Positions 43,630-52,927 of a stretch of 64,000 nt of DNA are shown piece after piece. This DNA is from Massilia sp. WG5 (GTDB lineage Bacteria > Pseudomonadota > Gammaproteobacteria > Burkholderiales > Burkholderiaceae_D): NCBI RefSeq assembly GCF_001412595.2, contig NZ_CP012640.2:5828001-5892000 (forward strand). Reading direction: 5' to 3'. Below the pieces are notes generated by a model. That model saw only the letters and a list, made by a program, of their open reading frames with translations. It did not search any database and was not told where the DNA came from. The stretch's first letter is position 1. Each line of letters starts with the position of its first letter. Made by a program: the position numbers and the translations under genes.

Positions 43630-44493
43630 ATGCATAAGTCAGCCAGCGCCTGGATCAACGGCGCGATCGGGGTCGTGATTTTCGCGGGTTCGCTGCCGGC
43701 CACGCGGGCGGCGGTCATGGATTTCGATCCCGTCTTCCTTACCTGCGCCCGGGCGGCCATCGCGGCCCTGCTGGGCGCTGTCCTGCTGCTGGCCTTGCGG
43801 GCACGCCGGCCGGCGCCGGGCGACATGCCAGCCCTGGTCCTGGTGGCGCTGGGCGTGGTGATCGGCTTCCCCTTGCTGACGGCGCTGGCGCTGCGCTACG
43901 TCTCTTCCGCCCATTCGATCGTGTTCCTCGGCCTGCTGCCCTTGTGCACGGCGATCTTCGGGGTGGTCCGCGGCGGCGAGCGGCCCCGACCGGCGTTCTG
44001 GCTGTTCTCCCTGGCCGGCAGCGGCATCGTGGTCGGCTATGCGGCCTGCCAGGGACTCGACACGTCCCTGAAGGGCGATGCCCTGATGCTGGCGGCCGTC
44101 GTCGCCTGCGGCATGGGGTATGCGGAAGGCGCGCGGCTGTCGCGGCGCCTGGGCGGCTGGCAGGTGATCAGCTGGGCCCTGCTGCTGTCGCTGCCGCTGA
44201 CGCTCGGCACCGCCGTGTGGACGATGCCGGCTTCGTTCGGGGCCGTGCGGACCCCGGCATGGATCGGGCTGGCCTACGTCTCGCTGTTCAGCATGCTGAT
44301 CGGCTTCGTGTTCTGGTATCGCGGCCTGGCCCAGGGCGGCATCACGGCGGTCAGCCAGCTGCAGCTGCTGCAGCCCTTCATCGCCCTGGGTTTCGCGGCG
44401 CTGCTGCTGCACGAGACGGTCGATCCGGCCATGCTGGGCGTGACCCTCGTCGCGGTGCTCTGCGTGGCCGGATCGAAGAAGTTCGCGGCCTGA
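43630..44493 (+). CDS. EamA/DMT-superfamily transporter
   Basis: 287 residues with ten hydrophobic helices in two EamA repeats. GVVIFAGSLPATRAAVMDFDPVFLTCARAAIAALLGAVLLL is the first repeat's start; AYVSLFSMLIGFVFWYRGLAQGG and QLLQPFIALGFAALLLHETVDPAMLG end the second. Inner-membrane drug/metabolite exporter of unknown substrate. In-frame ATGs lie at 43588, 43618 and 43630; the last has GGGA upstream and starts next to the first helix, so it is favoured weakly. Confidence 0.88.
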   Translation: MHKSASAWINGAIGVVIFAGSLPATRAAVMDFDPVFLTCARAAIAALLGAVLLLALRARRPAPGDMPALVLVALGVVIGFPLLTALALRYVSSAHSIVFLGLLPLCTAIFGVVRGGERPRPAFWLFSLAGSGIVVGYAACQGLDTSLKGDALMLAAVVACGMGYAEGARLSRRLGGWQVISWALLLSLPLTLGTAVWTMPASFGAVRTPAWIGLAYVSLFSMLIGFVFWYRGLAQGGITAVSQLQLLQPFIALGFAALLLHETVDPAMLGVTLVAVLCVAGSKKFAA

Positions 44494-44505
44494 GCGGCGG
44501 CATCC

Positions 44506-45276
44506 TCAGATCCGCTGCAGCAGTCCCGGCGCATAGGTCTTGACGAAGAAGGCCAGTGTGATGCAGGCGGTCGCCAGCAGCGTGATGCCGCGGATGACGC
44601 CCGCCGGCGCGCGCCGTCCGATGCGGGCGCCGCCATAGCCGCCGGCGACGGCGCCTGCCAGCATGGCCAGCGTTTCGGGCCAGCGCACCGCGTTCGCCGC
44701 GATGAAGGCCAGCACCGCCACCGCATTCGCCGCGCTGACCAGCAGCGTGCGCGGCGCGTTCAGCTGCTTCAGCTCGCGCCTGTCGAGCAGGCCCCACATG
44801 GCGATCATCATGATCCCGACCGCGCCGCCGAAATAGCCGCCATAGACGCCGAGCCCGAACTGGACCGCCAGCACCGCGTGCGCGTGGATCCGCCAGCGCG
44901 CGCGCAAGGCCTCGCCGACCTGCCTTCCGAAGGCGAGCGCCAGCGACGCCACCAGCAGCAGCCAGGGCAGCACGAAGCTGAAGGCCGCCGACGAGGTCCG
45001 CAGCAGCAGCACCGCGCCGGCCAGGCCGCCGCACAGGGTCGCGACCAGCAGGGCGCGCAGCGGCACGTCGCCGATCGCGGTCGAGCCGTCGCGGTAGGCC
45101 CAGGCGCTGGCCAGCCCGCCCGGGAACAGCGCGACCGTGCTGGAGGTATTCGCCTGGACCGGCGGGACGCCGGCCGCGATCAGCGCCGGCAGGCTGACGA
45201 AGGAGCCGCCGCCGGCCAGCGCATTCATGGCGCCGGCGACGATGCCGGCTGCAAAAGTGAGGAGGATCGGGTTCAT
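44506..45276 (-). CDS. TauE/SafE (TSUP) family membrane permease
   Basis: 256 residues with about eight helices. Family motifs: AGAMNALAGGGSFVSLPALIAAGVPPVQANTSSTVALFPGG near the N-terminus and the repeat FGLGVYGGYFGGAVGIMMIAMWGLLD in the second half. Members move sulfite, sulfoacetate or other small anions across the inner membrane. Start MNPILLTFAAGIVAG at 45276. Convergent with the EamA gene, whose stop is 12 bases away. Substrate not deducible. Confidence 0.9.
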   Translation of the reverse strand: MNPILLTFAAGIVAGAMNALAGGGSFVSLPALIAAGVPPVQANTSSTVALFPGGLASAWAYRDGSTAIGDVPLRALLVATLCGGLAGAVLLLRTSSAAFSFVLPWLLLVASLALAFGRQVGEALRARWRIHAHAVLAVQFGLGVYGGYFGGAVGIMMIAMWGLLDRRELKQLNAPRTLLVSAANAVAVLAFIAANAVRWPETLAMLAGAVAGGYGGARIGRRAPAGVIRGITLLATACITLAFFVKTYAPGLLQRI

Positions 45277-45330
45277 GCAGCGATGGTAGTTGCCGGACCG
45301 GACCTGCGCAATCCGGCAATGCCAAGGGCT

Positions 45331-45351
45331 GCCTTCGGCCGATCCGAAGGC
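45331..45351. terminator. Hairpin between CDF and TSUP genes
   Basis: GCCTTCGG-CCGAT-CCGAAGGC, a perfect 8-bp stem with a 5-base loop. It lies between the end of the minus-strand CDF gene (45478) and the start of the TSUP gene (45276), where it could end CDF transcription. No T-tract follows. Confidence 0.4.
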
Positions 45352-45477
45352 TGGACGCCGTCGGACGGTCGATGTCACGCGTCCGTTCCGGCACGCGCCG
45401 TCTTTGGAGAAGGTGGTAGCATGGACCCAGCATCGCCATCGCCGACGGAGGCTTCCCGCATGAGTTCAGCAGTCCTT

Positions 45478-46437
45478 TCAGCCCAGCGCCGAGCGCAGCG
45501 CGCCGGACTCGAAGTAGATATGCCGGATCGAGGGATACAGTGCCGCGACCGAGTGTTCGAGCCGCGCGATCGCCGCTTCCACTTCGTCGATGCGCATCCC
45601 GCGCCGGAACTGCACCGCGGCCGTCAGCAGTACTTCGTCCGGCCCCAGCTGCATGCTCTGGAGTCCGGTCACGGTCTGGATCGAGGGGTCCTTCTCGAAT
45701 ACTTCGCGCACCTTGCGGGTGGCGTCCGCGCCGATGCTCTCGCCGACCAGCAGGGCGCCGGTCTCGCGCGCCAGCGTGAAGGCGGCGCCCACCAGCAGCA
45801 GGCCGATCAGCACCGAAGCGGCCGGGTCGAAGTAGGGATTGTCCAGGGCGTGGCCGAGAACGATGCCGAGGGCAGCGATCACCAGGCCGATCAGGGCCGC
45901 CGAATCTTCGATGAAGACGGTGAACACGGACGCGTCCTTGCTGGCGCGCATCGTCTGCCACAGCGAGGCGCCCGGCTTCCGGCGTTCGTTGAGGGCCTTG
46001 CGCGAGACGTTCCAGCTATAGCCTTCGAACAGGGCCGAAACGCCCAGCACGACATAGTTCCAGGTCGGGTCGCCCAGGGCTTCGGGGTGGCGCAGCGCTT
46101 CGTAGCCATGGTAGATCGACAGGCCGCCGCCCAGCGAAAACACCGACATGGCCACGACCAGCGCCCAGAAGTACATCTCCTTGCCGTAGCCGAAGGGGTG
46201 CTTCGCGTCGGGCGGCTTGGCGCTGTTGCGCTCGCCGAGCAGCAGCAGCAGCTCGTTGCCGGTGTCCACCGCCGAGTGGATGCCCTCGGCCAGCATCGCG
46301 GCGCTGCCGGTGATCCCGGCGACGACGAATTTGCTGACGGCGATGCCGAGGTTGGCGACGATCGCCGCGTAGATCACCTTCAGCGAGCCGCTTTTCTTTC
46401 CTTCCTGGTTTTCTTCCTTGCTCTGCTCCGTGTTCAT
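45478..46437 (-). CDS. Cation diffusion facilitator family transporter
   Basis: 319 residues, six transmembrane helices. First helix pair has IVANLGIAVSKFVVAGITGSAAMLAEGIHSAVDTGNELLLLLG, with the metal-site HxxxD; then KHPFGYGKEMYFWALV; ALIGLVIAALGIVLGHALDNPYFDPAASVLIGLLL follows; a cytoplasmic C-terminal domain ends the protein. Exports Zn/Co/Cd/Fe-type divalent cations. The start at 46437 begins with a hydrophilic lead (NTEQSKEENQEGKK). Divergent from pat at 46560. Confidence 0.92.
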   Translation of the reverse strand: MNTEQSKEENQEGKKSGSLKVIYAAIVANLGIAVSKFVVAGITGSAAMLAEGIHSAVDTGNELLLLLGERNSAKPPDAKHPFGYGKEMYFWALVVAMSVFSLGGGLSIYHGYEALRHPEALGDPTWNYVVLGVSALFEGYSWNVSRKALNERRKPGASLWQTMRASKDASVFTVFIEDSAALIGLVIAALGIVLGHALDNPYFDPAASVLIGLLLVGAAFTLARETGALLVGESIGADATRKVREVFEKDPSIQTVTGLQSMQLGPDEVLLTAAVQFRRGMRIDEVEAAIARLEHSVAALYPSIRHIYFESGALRSALG

Positions 46438-46559
46438 GGATTGCTTCCGTGGTCTGTTTTCTCTTGGAGCCAGTGTAGCCAATCTGACACGATCGGCTTG
46501 CACGGCTGGGAGCGCCCGGGGCAGACGCATACGGGGCAGGCACATACGGGAGCCGCGGC

Positions 46560-49238
46560 ATGAGCGTGCGTAATTTGCGCCAGCTGTTCGCGCCGCGCTC
46601 GGTAGCCCTGGTCGGCGCCAGCGAGCGTCCGGGCAGCGTCGGCGCCACCCTGCTGCAGAACCTGAGGGAGGGCGGCTTCAAGGGCAAGCTGTATCCGGTC
46701 AACCCCAAGTACGACAGCATCGCCGGCCTGCGCGCCTGGCCCGACGTCGCCAGCCTGCCGGAGGCCCCGGACCTGGCGATCATCTGCACGCCGCCGCACA
46801 CCGTCTGCGGCATCGTGCGCGCGCTGGGCGCCCTCGGTACGCGCGCGGCGGTCGTGACGAGCGCCGGGATGTCGACCGCACGCGACGCGCGCGGTCGCAG
46901 CCTGAAACAGGCCATGCTCGACGCCGCCAACGCCTACCTGCTGCGCATCCTCGGCCCGAACAGCACCGGCCTGCTGGTGCCCGGCCTCGGCCTGAACGCC
47001 AGCATCGCCCTGGGCGGCGCGGCGCCGGGACGGATCGCCTTCGTCGCGGAGTCGGGCGCCTTGATGACGGGGGTGCTGGACTGGGCGCGCACGCGCGGCA
47101 TCGGCTTTTCCAGCTTCATCTCGCTGGGCGAATCGGCCGACGTCGACTTCGGCGACGTGCTGGACTACCTGGCCAGCGACGGCGGCACCAGCGCGATCCT
47201 GCTGCACGTCGAGAGCCTGCGCTATGCGCGCAAGTTCATGTCGGCGGCCCGCGCGGCGGCGCGCAGCAAGCCGACCCTGGTGCTGAAGGCCGGGCGCTCG
47301 CTGGAGCCGCCGGCGGCCGGCGCCTGCCTGTCCGGGGTGCTGGCGGCCCCGGACGACGTCTACGACGCCGCGATCCGCCGCGCCGGCATGCTGCGCGTGT
47401 ACACCACCGAGCAGCTGTTCGCGGCGGTCGAGACCCTGGCGCGCGCCCGGCCCTTGTACGGCGACCGGCTCGCCATCATCGGCAACGGCGCCGGTCCCGT
47501 GGTGCTCGCCCTGGACGCCCTGCAGTACGGCGGCGGCCAGCCGGCGGTGCTGCAGGAAGCGACGGTGGAGAAGCTGCGCGGCCTGGTGCCGGAGTGGGGC
47601 GGCGACGGGCCGCTGAACCTGCGCGGCGACGCCCCGCCGGAGCGCTACCACGACGTCGTCGAGGTGCTGCTGCAGGACCCGGGCGCGAACGCCGTACTGA
47701 TGATCCACGCGCCGAACGCCGTGGTCGACCCGGCCGCGGTCGCGCGTGCGGTGGCGCCGCTGGCGAAGAGCTCCTCGCGCAATGTGCTGAGCTGCTGGTT
47801 CGGCGTGCAGTCGGTGCTGGAGGCGCGCACCATCGCCGCCGAGGCCGGCATGACGACCTACCGCACGCCGGAAGAGGCGGTCAACGGCTTCCTGCAGATC
47901 GTCCACTACCGCGAGAACCAGAACCTGCTGATGCAGGTGCCGGCCTCGGTCGGCGATGGCGAACCCGACCGCGAGCGCGCGCGCCGGCTGGTGCGCGAGG
48001 CGCTCGGCAAGGGCCGCTACCTGCTGCCCGATCCCGACAGCAAGGCCATCCTCGAAGCCTACGGCATCCCGGTGGCGCCGACCCGCGCCGCCGCCACGCC
48101 CGACGACGCGGTGCGCGCGGCGCGCGAGATCGGCTATCCGGTGGCGCTGAAGATCCTGTCGCCGGACGTGGCGCAGAAGAGCGACGTCGGCGGCGTCACG
48201 CTGGACCTCGACAGCGACGCGGCGGTGCTGGCCGCGGCCGAACGCATGCGCCGCCGCCTGTCCGAGTTGCAGCCGGGCGCGCGCCTGGAAGGTTTCACCG
48301 TGCAGGCGATGATGCGTAATCCCGAAGCCCACGAGCTGATCGCCGGCGCCGCGACCGACCCGGTGTTCGGGCCCGTGATCCTGTTCGGCAAGGGCGGCCT
48401 GTCGGTGGCGGCGACGAACGATCACGCGGTGGCGCTGCCGCCCTTGAACACGGTGCTGGCCAGCGAGCTGGTGGCGCGCACGCGCGTCGCCCGCCTGCTC
48501 GAGGGCTACCGCAACCGTCCGGCTGCCGACCTGGATGCGATCCTGGCCGTGCTGGTGCAGGTCTCGCGCCTGGTGGCGGACGTGCCCGAGATCGTCGAGC
48601 TGGACATCAACCCGCTGCTGGCCGACAGCCGCGGCGCCGTGGTGCTGGACGCGCGCATGCGCATCGCCCTGGCGGACCGCTCCGGCTCGACGCTGGACCG
48701 GCTGGCGATCCGTCCCTATCCGGCCGAACTGGAAGAGACGCGGCCCTGGAACGGCGGCACGATCCTGCTGCGCCCGATCCGCCCCGAGGACGGTCCGGCC
48801 CACGTGGCCTTCTTCAACGCGCTCACGCCGGACGACGTGCGCTACCGGATGTTCGTGCGCGTCCGCGAGCTGCAGCCGGCCCAGCTCGCGCGCTTCACCC
48901 AGATCGACTACGATCGCGAGATGGCCTTCATCGCCACCCGTCCCGGCCCCGACGGCCATGAGGAGACGCTGGGCGTGGGCAGGGTGGTGGCCGATCCTGA
49001 CAACCTCAGCGCGGAATTCGCCGTCACGGTGCGTTCCGACCTGAAGGGCAAGGGCCTGGGCCGCATGCTGATGGAGAAGCTGACCGCCTACTGCCGCGCG
49101 CGCGGCACCGGCGAGATCGTCGGCGAGGCGCTGCCGCAGAACGCGCCGGTGATCGGCCTGGTGCGCAAGCTCGGCTTCACGGTCGGGCCGGTGGACGAGG
49201 ACGAAGGCGTACGCAAATTCTGGCTGAAGCTGCGCTGA
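46560..49238 (+). CDS. pat: Protein lysine acetyltransferase, Pat/YfiQ type
   Basis: 892 residues. Order: CoA-binding domain (about 1-130, FAPRSVALVGASERPGSVGATLLQNL), succinyl-CoA-ligase-like domains to about 460, ATP-grasp region (about 480-700, EAYGIPVAPTRAAATPDDAV, KILSPDVAQKSDVGGVTLDL, VELDINPLLADSRGAVVLDARMRI), then a C-terminal GNAT domain (about 735-890) with LKGKGLGRMLMEKLTAYCRARG and AVPxxN-type ending. In Salmonella Pat and E. coli PatZ the ligase part is regulatory and the GNAT part acetylates acetyl-CoA synthetase and other lysines. ATG at 46560. Confidence 0.92.
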   Translation: MSVRNLRQLFAPRSVALVGASERPGSVGATLLQNLREGGFKGKLYPVNPKYDSIAGLRAWPDVASLPEAPDLAIICTPPHTVCGIVRALGALGTRAAVVTSAGMSTARDARGRSLKQAMLDAANAYLLRILGPNSTGLLVPGLGLNASIALGGAAPGRIAFVAESGALMTGVLDWARTRGIGFSSFISLGESADVDFGDVLDYLASDGGTSAILLHVESLRYARKFMSAARAAARSKPTLVLKAGRSLEPPAAGACLSGVLAAPDDVYDAAIRRAGMLRVYTTEQLFAAVETLARARPLYGDRLAIIGNGAGPVVLALDALQYGGGQPAVLQEATVEKLRGLVPEWGGDGPLNLRGDAPPERYHDVVEVLLQDPGANAVLMIHAPNAVVDPAAVARAVAPLAKSSSRNVLSCWFGVQSVLEARTIAAEAGMTTYRTPEEAVNGFLQIVHYRENQNLLMQVPASVGDGEPDRERARRLVREALGKGRYLLPDPDSKAILEAYGIPVAPTRAAATPDDAVRAAREIGYPVALKILSPDVAQKSDVGGVTLDLDSDAAVLAAAERMRRRLSELQPGARLEGFTVQAMMRNPEAHELIAGAATDPVFGPVILFGKGGLSVAATNDHAVALPPLNTVLASELVARTRVARLLEGYRNRPAADLDAILAVLVQVSRLVADVPEIVELDINPLLADSRGAVVLDARMRIALADRSGSTLDRLAIRPYPAELEETRPWNGGTILLRPIRPEDGPAHVAFFNALTPDDVRYRMFVRVRELQPAQLARFTQIDYDREMAFIATRPGPDGHEETLGVGRVVADPDNLSAEFAVTVRSDLKGKGLGRMLMEKLTAYCRARGTGEIVGEALPQNAPVIGLVRKLGFTVGPVDEDEGVRKFWLKLR

Positions 49239-49255
49239 ACAGGCCAGGGATATCG

Positions 49256-49564
49256 ATGAAAGCGCGTGCGCAGCTGTGTCTGGCGAATACCCTGATGACG
49301 GTCGGCGTGCTGCCCTGGGCGCTGATCCTGGTATGGGTCGCGGCCTTCTTCATCGATCCGCTCGGGATGATCGGCTTGATGGGCATGAGTTTCCTGTTCG
49401 GGCTGTGCGTGGCGGGGCCGGGCGCCGTCTGGTCGTGGCTGTTGACCCGCGACGCCGAGGAAGGCGGATCGCGCAAGGCGCCGCTGTTCCGGAGCCTGGT
49501 TCTGCTGGCGTTGCTGGGGCCGGTGCTGGTGCTGTTCCTGATGTCGACCTTCAGGATTCGCTGA
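49256..49564 (+). CDS. Small integral membrane protein, unknown
   Basis: 102 residues with three hydrophobic segments: LMTVGVLPWALILVWVAAFF, GLMGMSFLFGLCVAGPGAVWSWLL and RSLVLLALLGPVLVLFLMS. Begins 17 bases after the pat stop with an AGGGA before the ATG, so it is probably in the same transcript. No family recognised; composition is native. Confidence 0.6.
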   Translation: MKARAQLCLANTLMTVGVLPWALILVWVAAFFIDPLGMIGLMGMSFLFGLCVAGPGAVWSWLLTRDAEEGGSRKAPLFRSLVLLALLGPVLVLFLMSTFRIR

Positions 49565-49819
49565 GCTTCTGCAGCCTCCACCAGGGCGGCGGCTCATTCG
49601 CCACGGGGCGGCCGCCTGGCCTCATTTCGCGTGGATATGACTTTTTTCGCTTCGAGACAGTTTCGTGATGCGCGCGCCTGCATGCCTTGTCCTGGATGGA
49701 CCCTGACCTAAACTGAATTACCGCAAGGGCAATGCCCGCCTTGCGGCATCCGACGCCCGCCACGCGGCCGATTCGGCGTGACGCCTGTCCAAAGGTTTCT
49801 GCTTTGTGAAGGAACGATC

Positions 49820-50239
49820 ATGCGACCCCTAGCTCTCCTGATTCCCGCATCCCTGCTCGTGCTTGCCGCTGGCGCCGATGCGCAGACCCAACCCTACCCA
49901 CGTCCCGATACTGCGCCTATCTCGACCGTGACGGTGACCGCTCCAGCCAAGGCGGTCCGACTGGCGCCTGACGAAGTCAAGCAGATCGCCGGGACCTATG
50001 ACATGGCGAATGGCTGGCTGCTGGAAGTGCGCGGCAAGCCCGAATACATCGACGCGACCATCGACACCGAAAAGCCGATGCGGCTCAAAGCAGTGTCGAG
50101 GAACAAGTTCGTCTCCGGCGACGGCAACGTGGTCATGGAATTCCACCAAGGCTCGAACGACGAGATGAAACTGAGTTATGCGCCCGACCCCAGCAAGCCA
50201 TCGATGGTGTCGATACCCGCGCAGAAGGCCAAGCGCTGA
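49820..50239 (+). CDS. Exported hypothetical protein
   Basis: 139 residues. Signal peptide MRPLALLIPASLLVLAAGADA with likely cleavage before QTQP. Mature part is about 118 residues with a core VKQIAGTYDMANGWLLEVRGKPEYIDATID, MRLKAVSRNKFVSGDGNVVMEFHQGSNDEMKLSYAPDP, which reads like a small beta-barrel or lipocalin-like repeat. GAAGGAACG lies before the ATG. Unrecognised; periplasmic or secreted. Confidence 0.65.
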   Translation: MRPLALLIPASLLVLAAGADAQTQPYPRPDTAPISTVTVTAPAKAVRLAPDEVKQIAGTYDMANGWLLEVRGKPEYIDATIDTEKPMRLKAVSRNKFVSGDGNVVMEFHQGSNDEMKLSYAPDPSKPSMVSIPAQKAKR

Positions 50240-50278
50240 GCGTCGAGCATCGGCCTCGCCTGTCGATGCCAGGCCGGT

Positions 50279-51028
50279 TCAGCGCGCCTGCGCCCGCGCC
50301 GCATCCACCCGCCTGAACAGCTCCGCATTCAGCTTGCGCGAGTGCGCCGGCATGTGCTTGCGGGTGCGTTCGATTTCCTGCAGTTCCGGATCGGCGACCT
50401 GCGGCTTGCCGTTGGCCAGCGCCCAGATCGCGAGTTCGGCGCGCGCTTCCAGGCTGCCGAAGCGCTGCGCGGCGGCGGCGAACTGCGATCCTGCCTCGTC
50501 CTGGCGGCCGGCGGCGGCATAGGCCTGGCCCAGCAGGATGCCGGTCTGCTCGGGACGGAAGCCCGGCTGCTCGGCCCTCAGCGCTTCCAGCAGGGCGATG
50601 CTGCCTGCCGCATTGCCGCTTGCCAGGCGGGCGCGGGCGGCGCCCAGGCGCAGTTCGGCGTCGCGTGCGAAGGGGCCCTGCAGGCAGGCGTCGTACTGCC
50701 CGGCGGCTTGCGCGGCCTGGCCGGTTTCGAGCAGGGCCCGGGCCAGGCGCATCTGGTTGTGCGCGGTCGGGGTCAGCTCGAAGGCGCGCTGGGCCTCGCG
50801 CACCTCGCGGCCCGGGTCCAGGCTGGCCTGCAGCGCGCGGCCGGCCCTGGCCGCCGAGTGGTCCAGGCGGGTGGAGGGCAGGAACACGGCGAAGAAATAC
50901 ACGACGCTGCCCAGCAGGGGGAACAGGAACAGCACGAGCAGCCAGTACATTTCGCGCCGCGTACGCACCGCGTGCACCGCAAAAAAGATGGCGATGAGGA
51001 TGTGGATTCCGATTCCGAAGACTTGCAT
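50279..51028 (-). CDS. PLDc_N membrane anchor with TPR-like repeats
   Basis: 249 residues. Residues 1-50 contain two helices with the cardiolipin-synthase N-terminal pattern (IHILIAIFFAVHAVRTRREMYWLLVLFLFPLLGSVVYFFAVF), known as PLDc_N, but no phospholipase domain follows. Instead residues about 75-240 are helical repeats of tetratricopeptide type (AFELTPTAHNQMRLARALLETGQAAQAAGQYDACL). Probably an inner-membrane-anchored cytoplasmic scaffold. The start at 51028 directly precedes the first helix. Confidence 0.75.
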   Translation of the reverse strand: MQVFGIGIHILIAIFFAVHAVRTRREMYWLLVLFLFPLLGSVVYFFAVFLPSTRLDHSAARAGRALQASLDPGREVREAQRAFELTPTAHNQMRLARALLETGQAAQAAGQYDACLQGPFARDAELRLGAARARLASGNAAGSIALLEALRAEQPGFRPEQTGILLGQAYAAAGRQDEAGSQFAAAAQRFGSLEARAELAIWALANGKPQVADPELQEIERTRKHMPAHSRKLNAELFRRVDAARAQAR

Positions 51029-51099
51029 GGGCTGGGGCTGACTGAGTAAGGAAGGCCGACAGGATAGCCGATGTGGCGCGGCTGGTGCTTGGCCGGCTC

Positions 51100-51951
51100 T
51101 TATCTGCGCAGCTCCGACATGATCTTCTCGGCCAGGAAGTCGCAGGGCGGCCGCTTCGATTTGCTGCTTCTCGCCAGGATGACCTCGAGCGGATCGATCT
51201 CCGGCAGGCCCTGCGCCTGGCCGAGCAGGCTGAGGTGGCCGGGCACGGCGCAGCGCGCCAGCGGCGCGATGGCGAGTCCCGCTTCGACCATGCTGAGCAG
51301 GCCCATCAGGCTCGGGCTCTCGTACGAGGTCCGGTAGGGGATCTTCGCCCGCTCCAGGCTGCGGATCGCATTTTCGCGCGCCACGCTGCCGGGCAGGAAC
51401 ACCGCGATCGGCAGCGGCCGCTCCTTCCAGATCTCCTGGGCGCTGGGGTTGGCCGCCCACACCATCGGCTCGAAGCGCACGAACTCGCCGGACAGCCCTT
51501 TCACGCGCGTGGCGCACACCAGGTCGACCGAGCCGTCCTTGACCATCGGCGCCAGCGCCACGCTGGGCAGCCCGACCACCTGGATCTCGACCTTCGGATA
51601 GGTGGCGGAAAACTTCTTCAGGATCCCCGGCAGCAGGGACGAGGCGTAGTCGTCGGGCACGCCGATCACGACGCGTCCGGTGATGTCCGGCCGTACCACC
51701 GCGGCCCAGGCTTCGTCGCGCAGCGCGAGCATGCGGCGCGCGTAGGTCAGCAGCACCTCGCCGTCCTGGGTCGGCGTGACGCTGCGCGGCTTGCGCACGA
51801 ACAGCGGCTTGCCGAGCGCATCTTCGAGCGTCTTGATCTGCATGCTCACCGCCGATTGCGAGCGGTGCACGACTTCGGCCGCGCGGCTGATGTTGCCCGT
51901 GTCGGCCACCGCCACGATCATCGTCAGGACATCCAGGTCGAGTGCTTTCAT
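51100..51951 (-). CDS. LysR-family transcriptional regulator
   Basis: 283 residues. HTH: LDLDVLTMIVAVADTGNISRAAEVVHRSQSAVSMQIKTLEDALGKPLFVRKPRSVTPTQDGEVLL; effector domain follows from about 90 (RVVIGVPDDYASSLLPGILKKFSATYPKVEIQVVG). Divergent from the alpha/beta hydrolase gene at 52060, with a perfect 19-bp palindrome between. Most likely controls that gene; ligand unknown. Confidence 0.92.
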   Translation of the reverse strand: MKALDLDVLTMIVAVADTGNISRAAEVVHRSQSAVSMQIKTLEDALGKPLFVRKPRSVTPTQDGEVLLTYARRMLALRDEAWAAVVRPDITGRVVIGVPDDYASSLLPGILKKFSATYPKVEIQVVGLPSVALAPMVKDGSVDLVCATRVKGLSGEFVRFEPMVWAANPSAQEIWKERPLPIAVFLPGSVARENAIRSLERAKIPYRTSYESPSLMGLLSMVEAGLAIAPLARCAVPGHLSLLGQAQGLPEIDPLEVILARSSKSKRPPCDFLAEKIMSELRR

Positions 51952-51982
51952 CGGTATTAAAATAAAATTAAGTATCAGAAAA

Positions 51983-52001
51983 ATTGATCGTTACGATCAA
52001 T
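51983..52001. promoter_or_regulatory. Palindromic LysR operator
   Basis: ATTGATCGTTACGATCAAT: 9-bp perfect arms around one base, containing the T-N11-A pattern (T51984, A51996) of LysR sites. It is 32 bases from the LysR ATG and 58 bases from the hydrolase ATG, in an AT-rich stretch that holds the divergent promoters (TATTAT at 52001-52006 is a possible -10). Confidence 0.65.
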
Positions 52002-52059
52002 ATTATGCGATTTTCTTGGACTGCGCGCTGGTGCATAGTAGTGACAAAGGAGCCCGAAC

Positions 52060-52917
52060 ATGAACGCACGCCTCGATCCAGCTGTCCTCGCCACGCCCGA
52101 ACTGGCTTTCGCCACCCTGCCGTCCGGCATCCGCATGCCCTATGTGGCCAGCGGGTCCGGCGAGCCGATGGTGTTCGTGCACGGATCGCTGTGCGACTAC
52201 CGCTACTGGAACGCGCAGACGGCGGTGCTGTCGCAGCAGTTCCACTGCGTGTCGGTAAGCCTCAGCCATTACTGGCCGCTGGCCGATGCCGAAGCAGACG
52301 CTCAAGGAGAGTTCGGCTGGAAGGCGCACGTCGCCGAACTGGCCGCCTTCATCGCCGCCATGAATCTCGGTCCGGTGCACCTGGTGGGCCATTCGCGCGG
52401 CGGCTGCGTCGCCTTCCACCTGGCGCACGAATTCCCGGCGCTGGTGAAAACGCTGACGCTGGCGGACCCGGGCGGCGCCCTGCAGGTCGAGGGACAGCCG
52501 GAGGCGGCCCTGCCGCCGGCGACGGTACGGCTGCGTGCGCAGGCGGCCGGCCTGATCGAGGACGGCGACATCGAAGCCGGCCTCGAAATCTTCGTCGACT
52601 CGGTCAGCATGCCCGGCATCTGGCGCAAGAGCCCGACCGGCTTCCGCACCATGGCGATCGATAACGCGGCCACGCTGCCCAAGCAGTTCCGCGATCCCTT
52701 GCCCGCCTATACGCGCACCGCGGCCCGCGCCCTCAAGTGCCCGACCCTGCTGATCGCGGGAGAACGCAGCCCGCGCATGTACCGCGACAATGTCGACAAG
52801 CTGGCGGAGTGGATCGGGCACGTGGACAAGCGTTCCATCGCGGGCGCCTCGCACGGGATGAACGTCACGCACGCGGCGCCTTTCAACCGCCTCGTCCAGG
52901 CCTTCGCCAGCGTGTAA
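52060..52917 (+). CDS. Alpha/beta-fold hydrolase
   Basis: 285 residues. Oxyanion region MVFVHGSLCDYRYWNAQ, nucleophile elbow HLVGHSRGGCVAFHLAHEF with Ser in GHSRG, acid LLIAGERSPRMYRD region and the terminal histidine in ASHGMNVTHAAPFN. Typical cytoplasmic esterase/haloperoxidase-like hydrolase of unknown substrate. GGAG lies before the ATG. Likely under the divergent LysR. Stop is 10 bases from the convergent response-regulator gene. Confidence 0.9.
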   Translation: MNARLDPAVLATPELAFATLPSGIRMPYVASGSGEPMVFVHGSLCDYRYWNAQTAVLSQQFHCVSVSLSHYWPLADAEADAQGEFGWKAHVAELAAFIAAMNLGPVHLVGHSRGGCVAFHLAHEFPALVKTLTLADPGGALQVEGQPEAALPPATVRLRAQAAGLIEDGDIEAGLEIFVDSVSMPGIWRKSPTGFRTMAIDNAATLPKQFRDPLPAYTRTAARALKCPTLLIAGERSPRMYRDNVDKLAEWIGHVDKRSIAGASHGMNVTHAAPFNRLVQAFASV

Positions 52918-52927
52918 GGCTGTTTAT

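Noticed and set aside
45420..45480. Small plus-strand frame starting MDPASPSPTEAS
   Set aside because: It continues as the antisense frame of the CDF gene and has no family; the apparent ribosome site is probably chance.
46434..48959. 841-codon minus-strand frame opposite pat
   Set aside because: Antisense shadow of the acetyltransferase gene.
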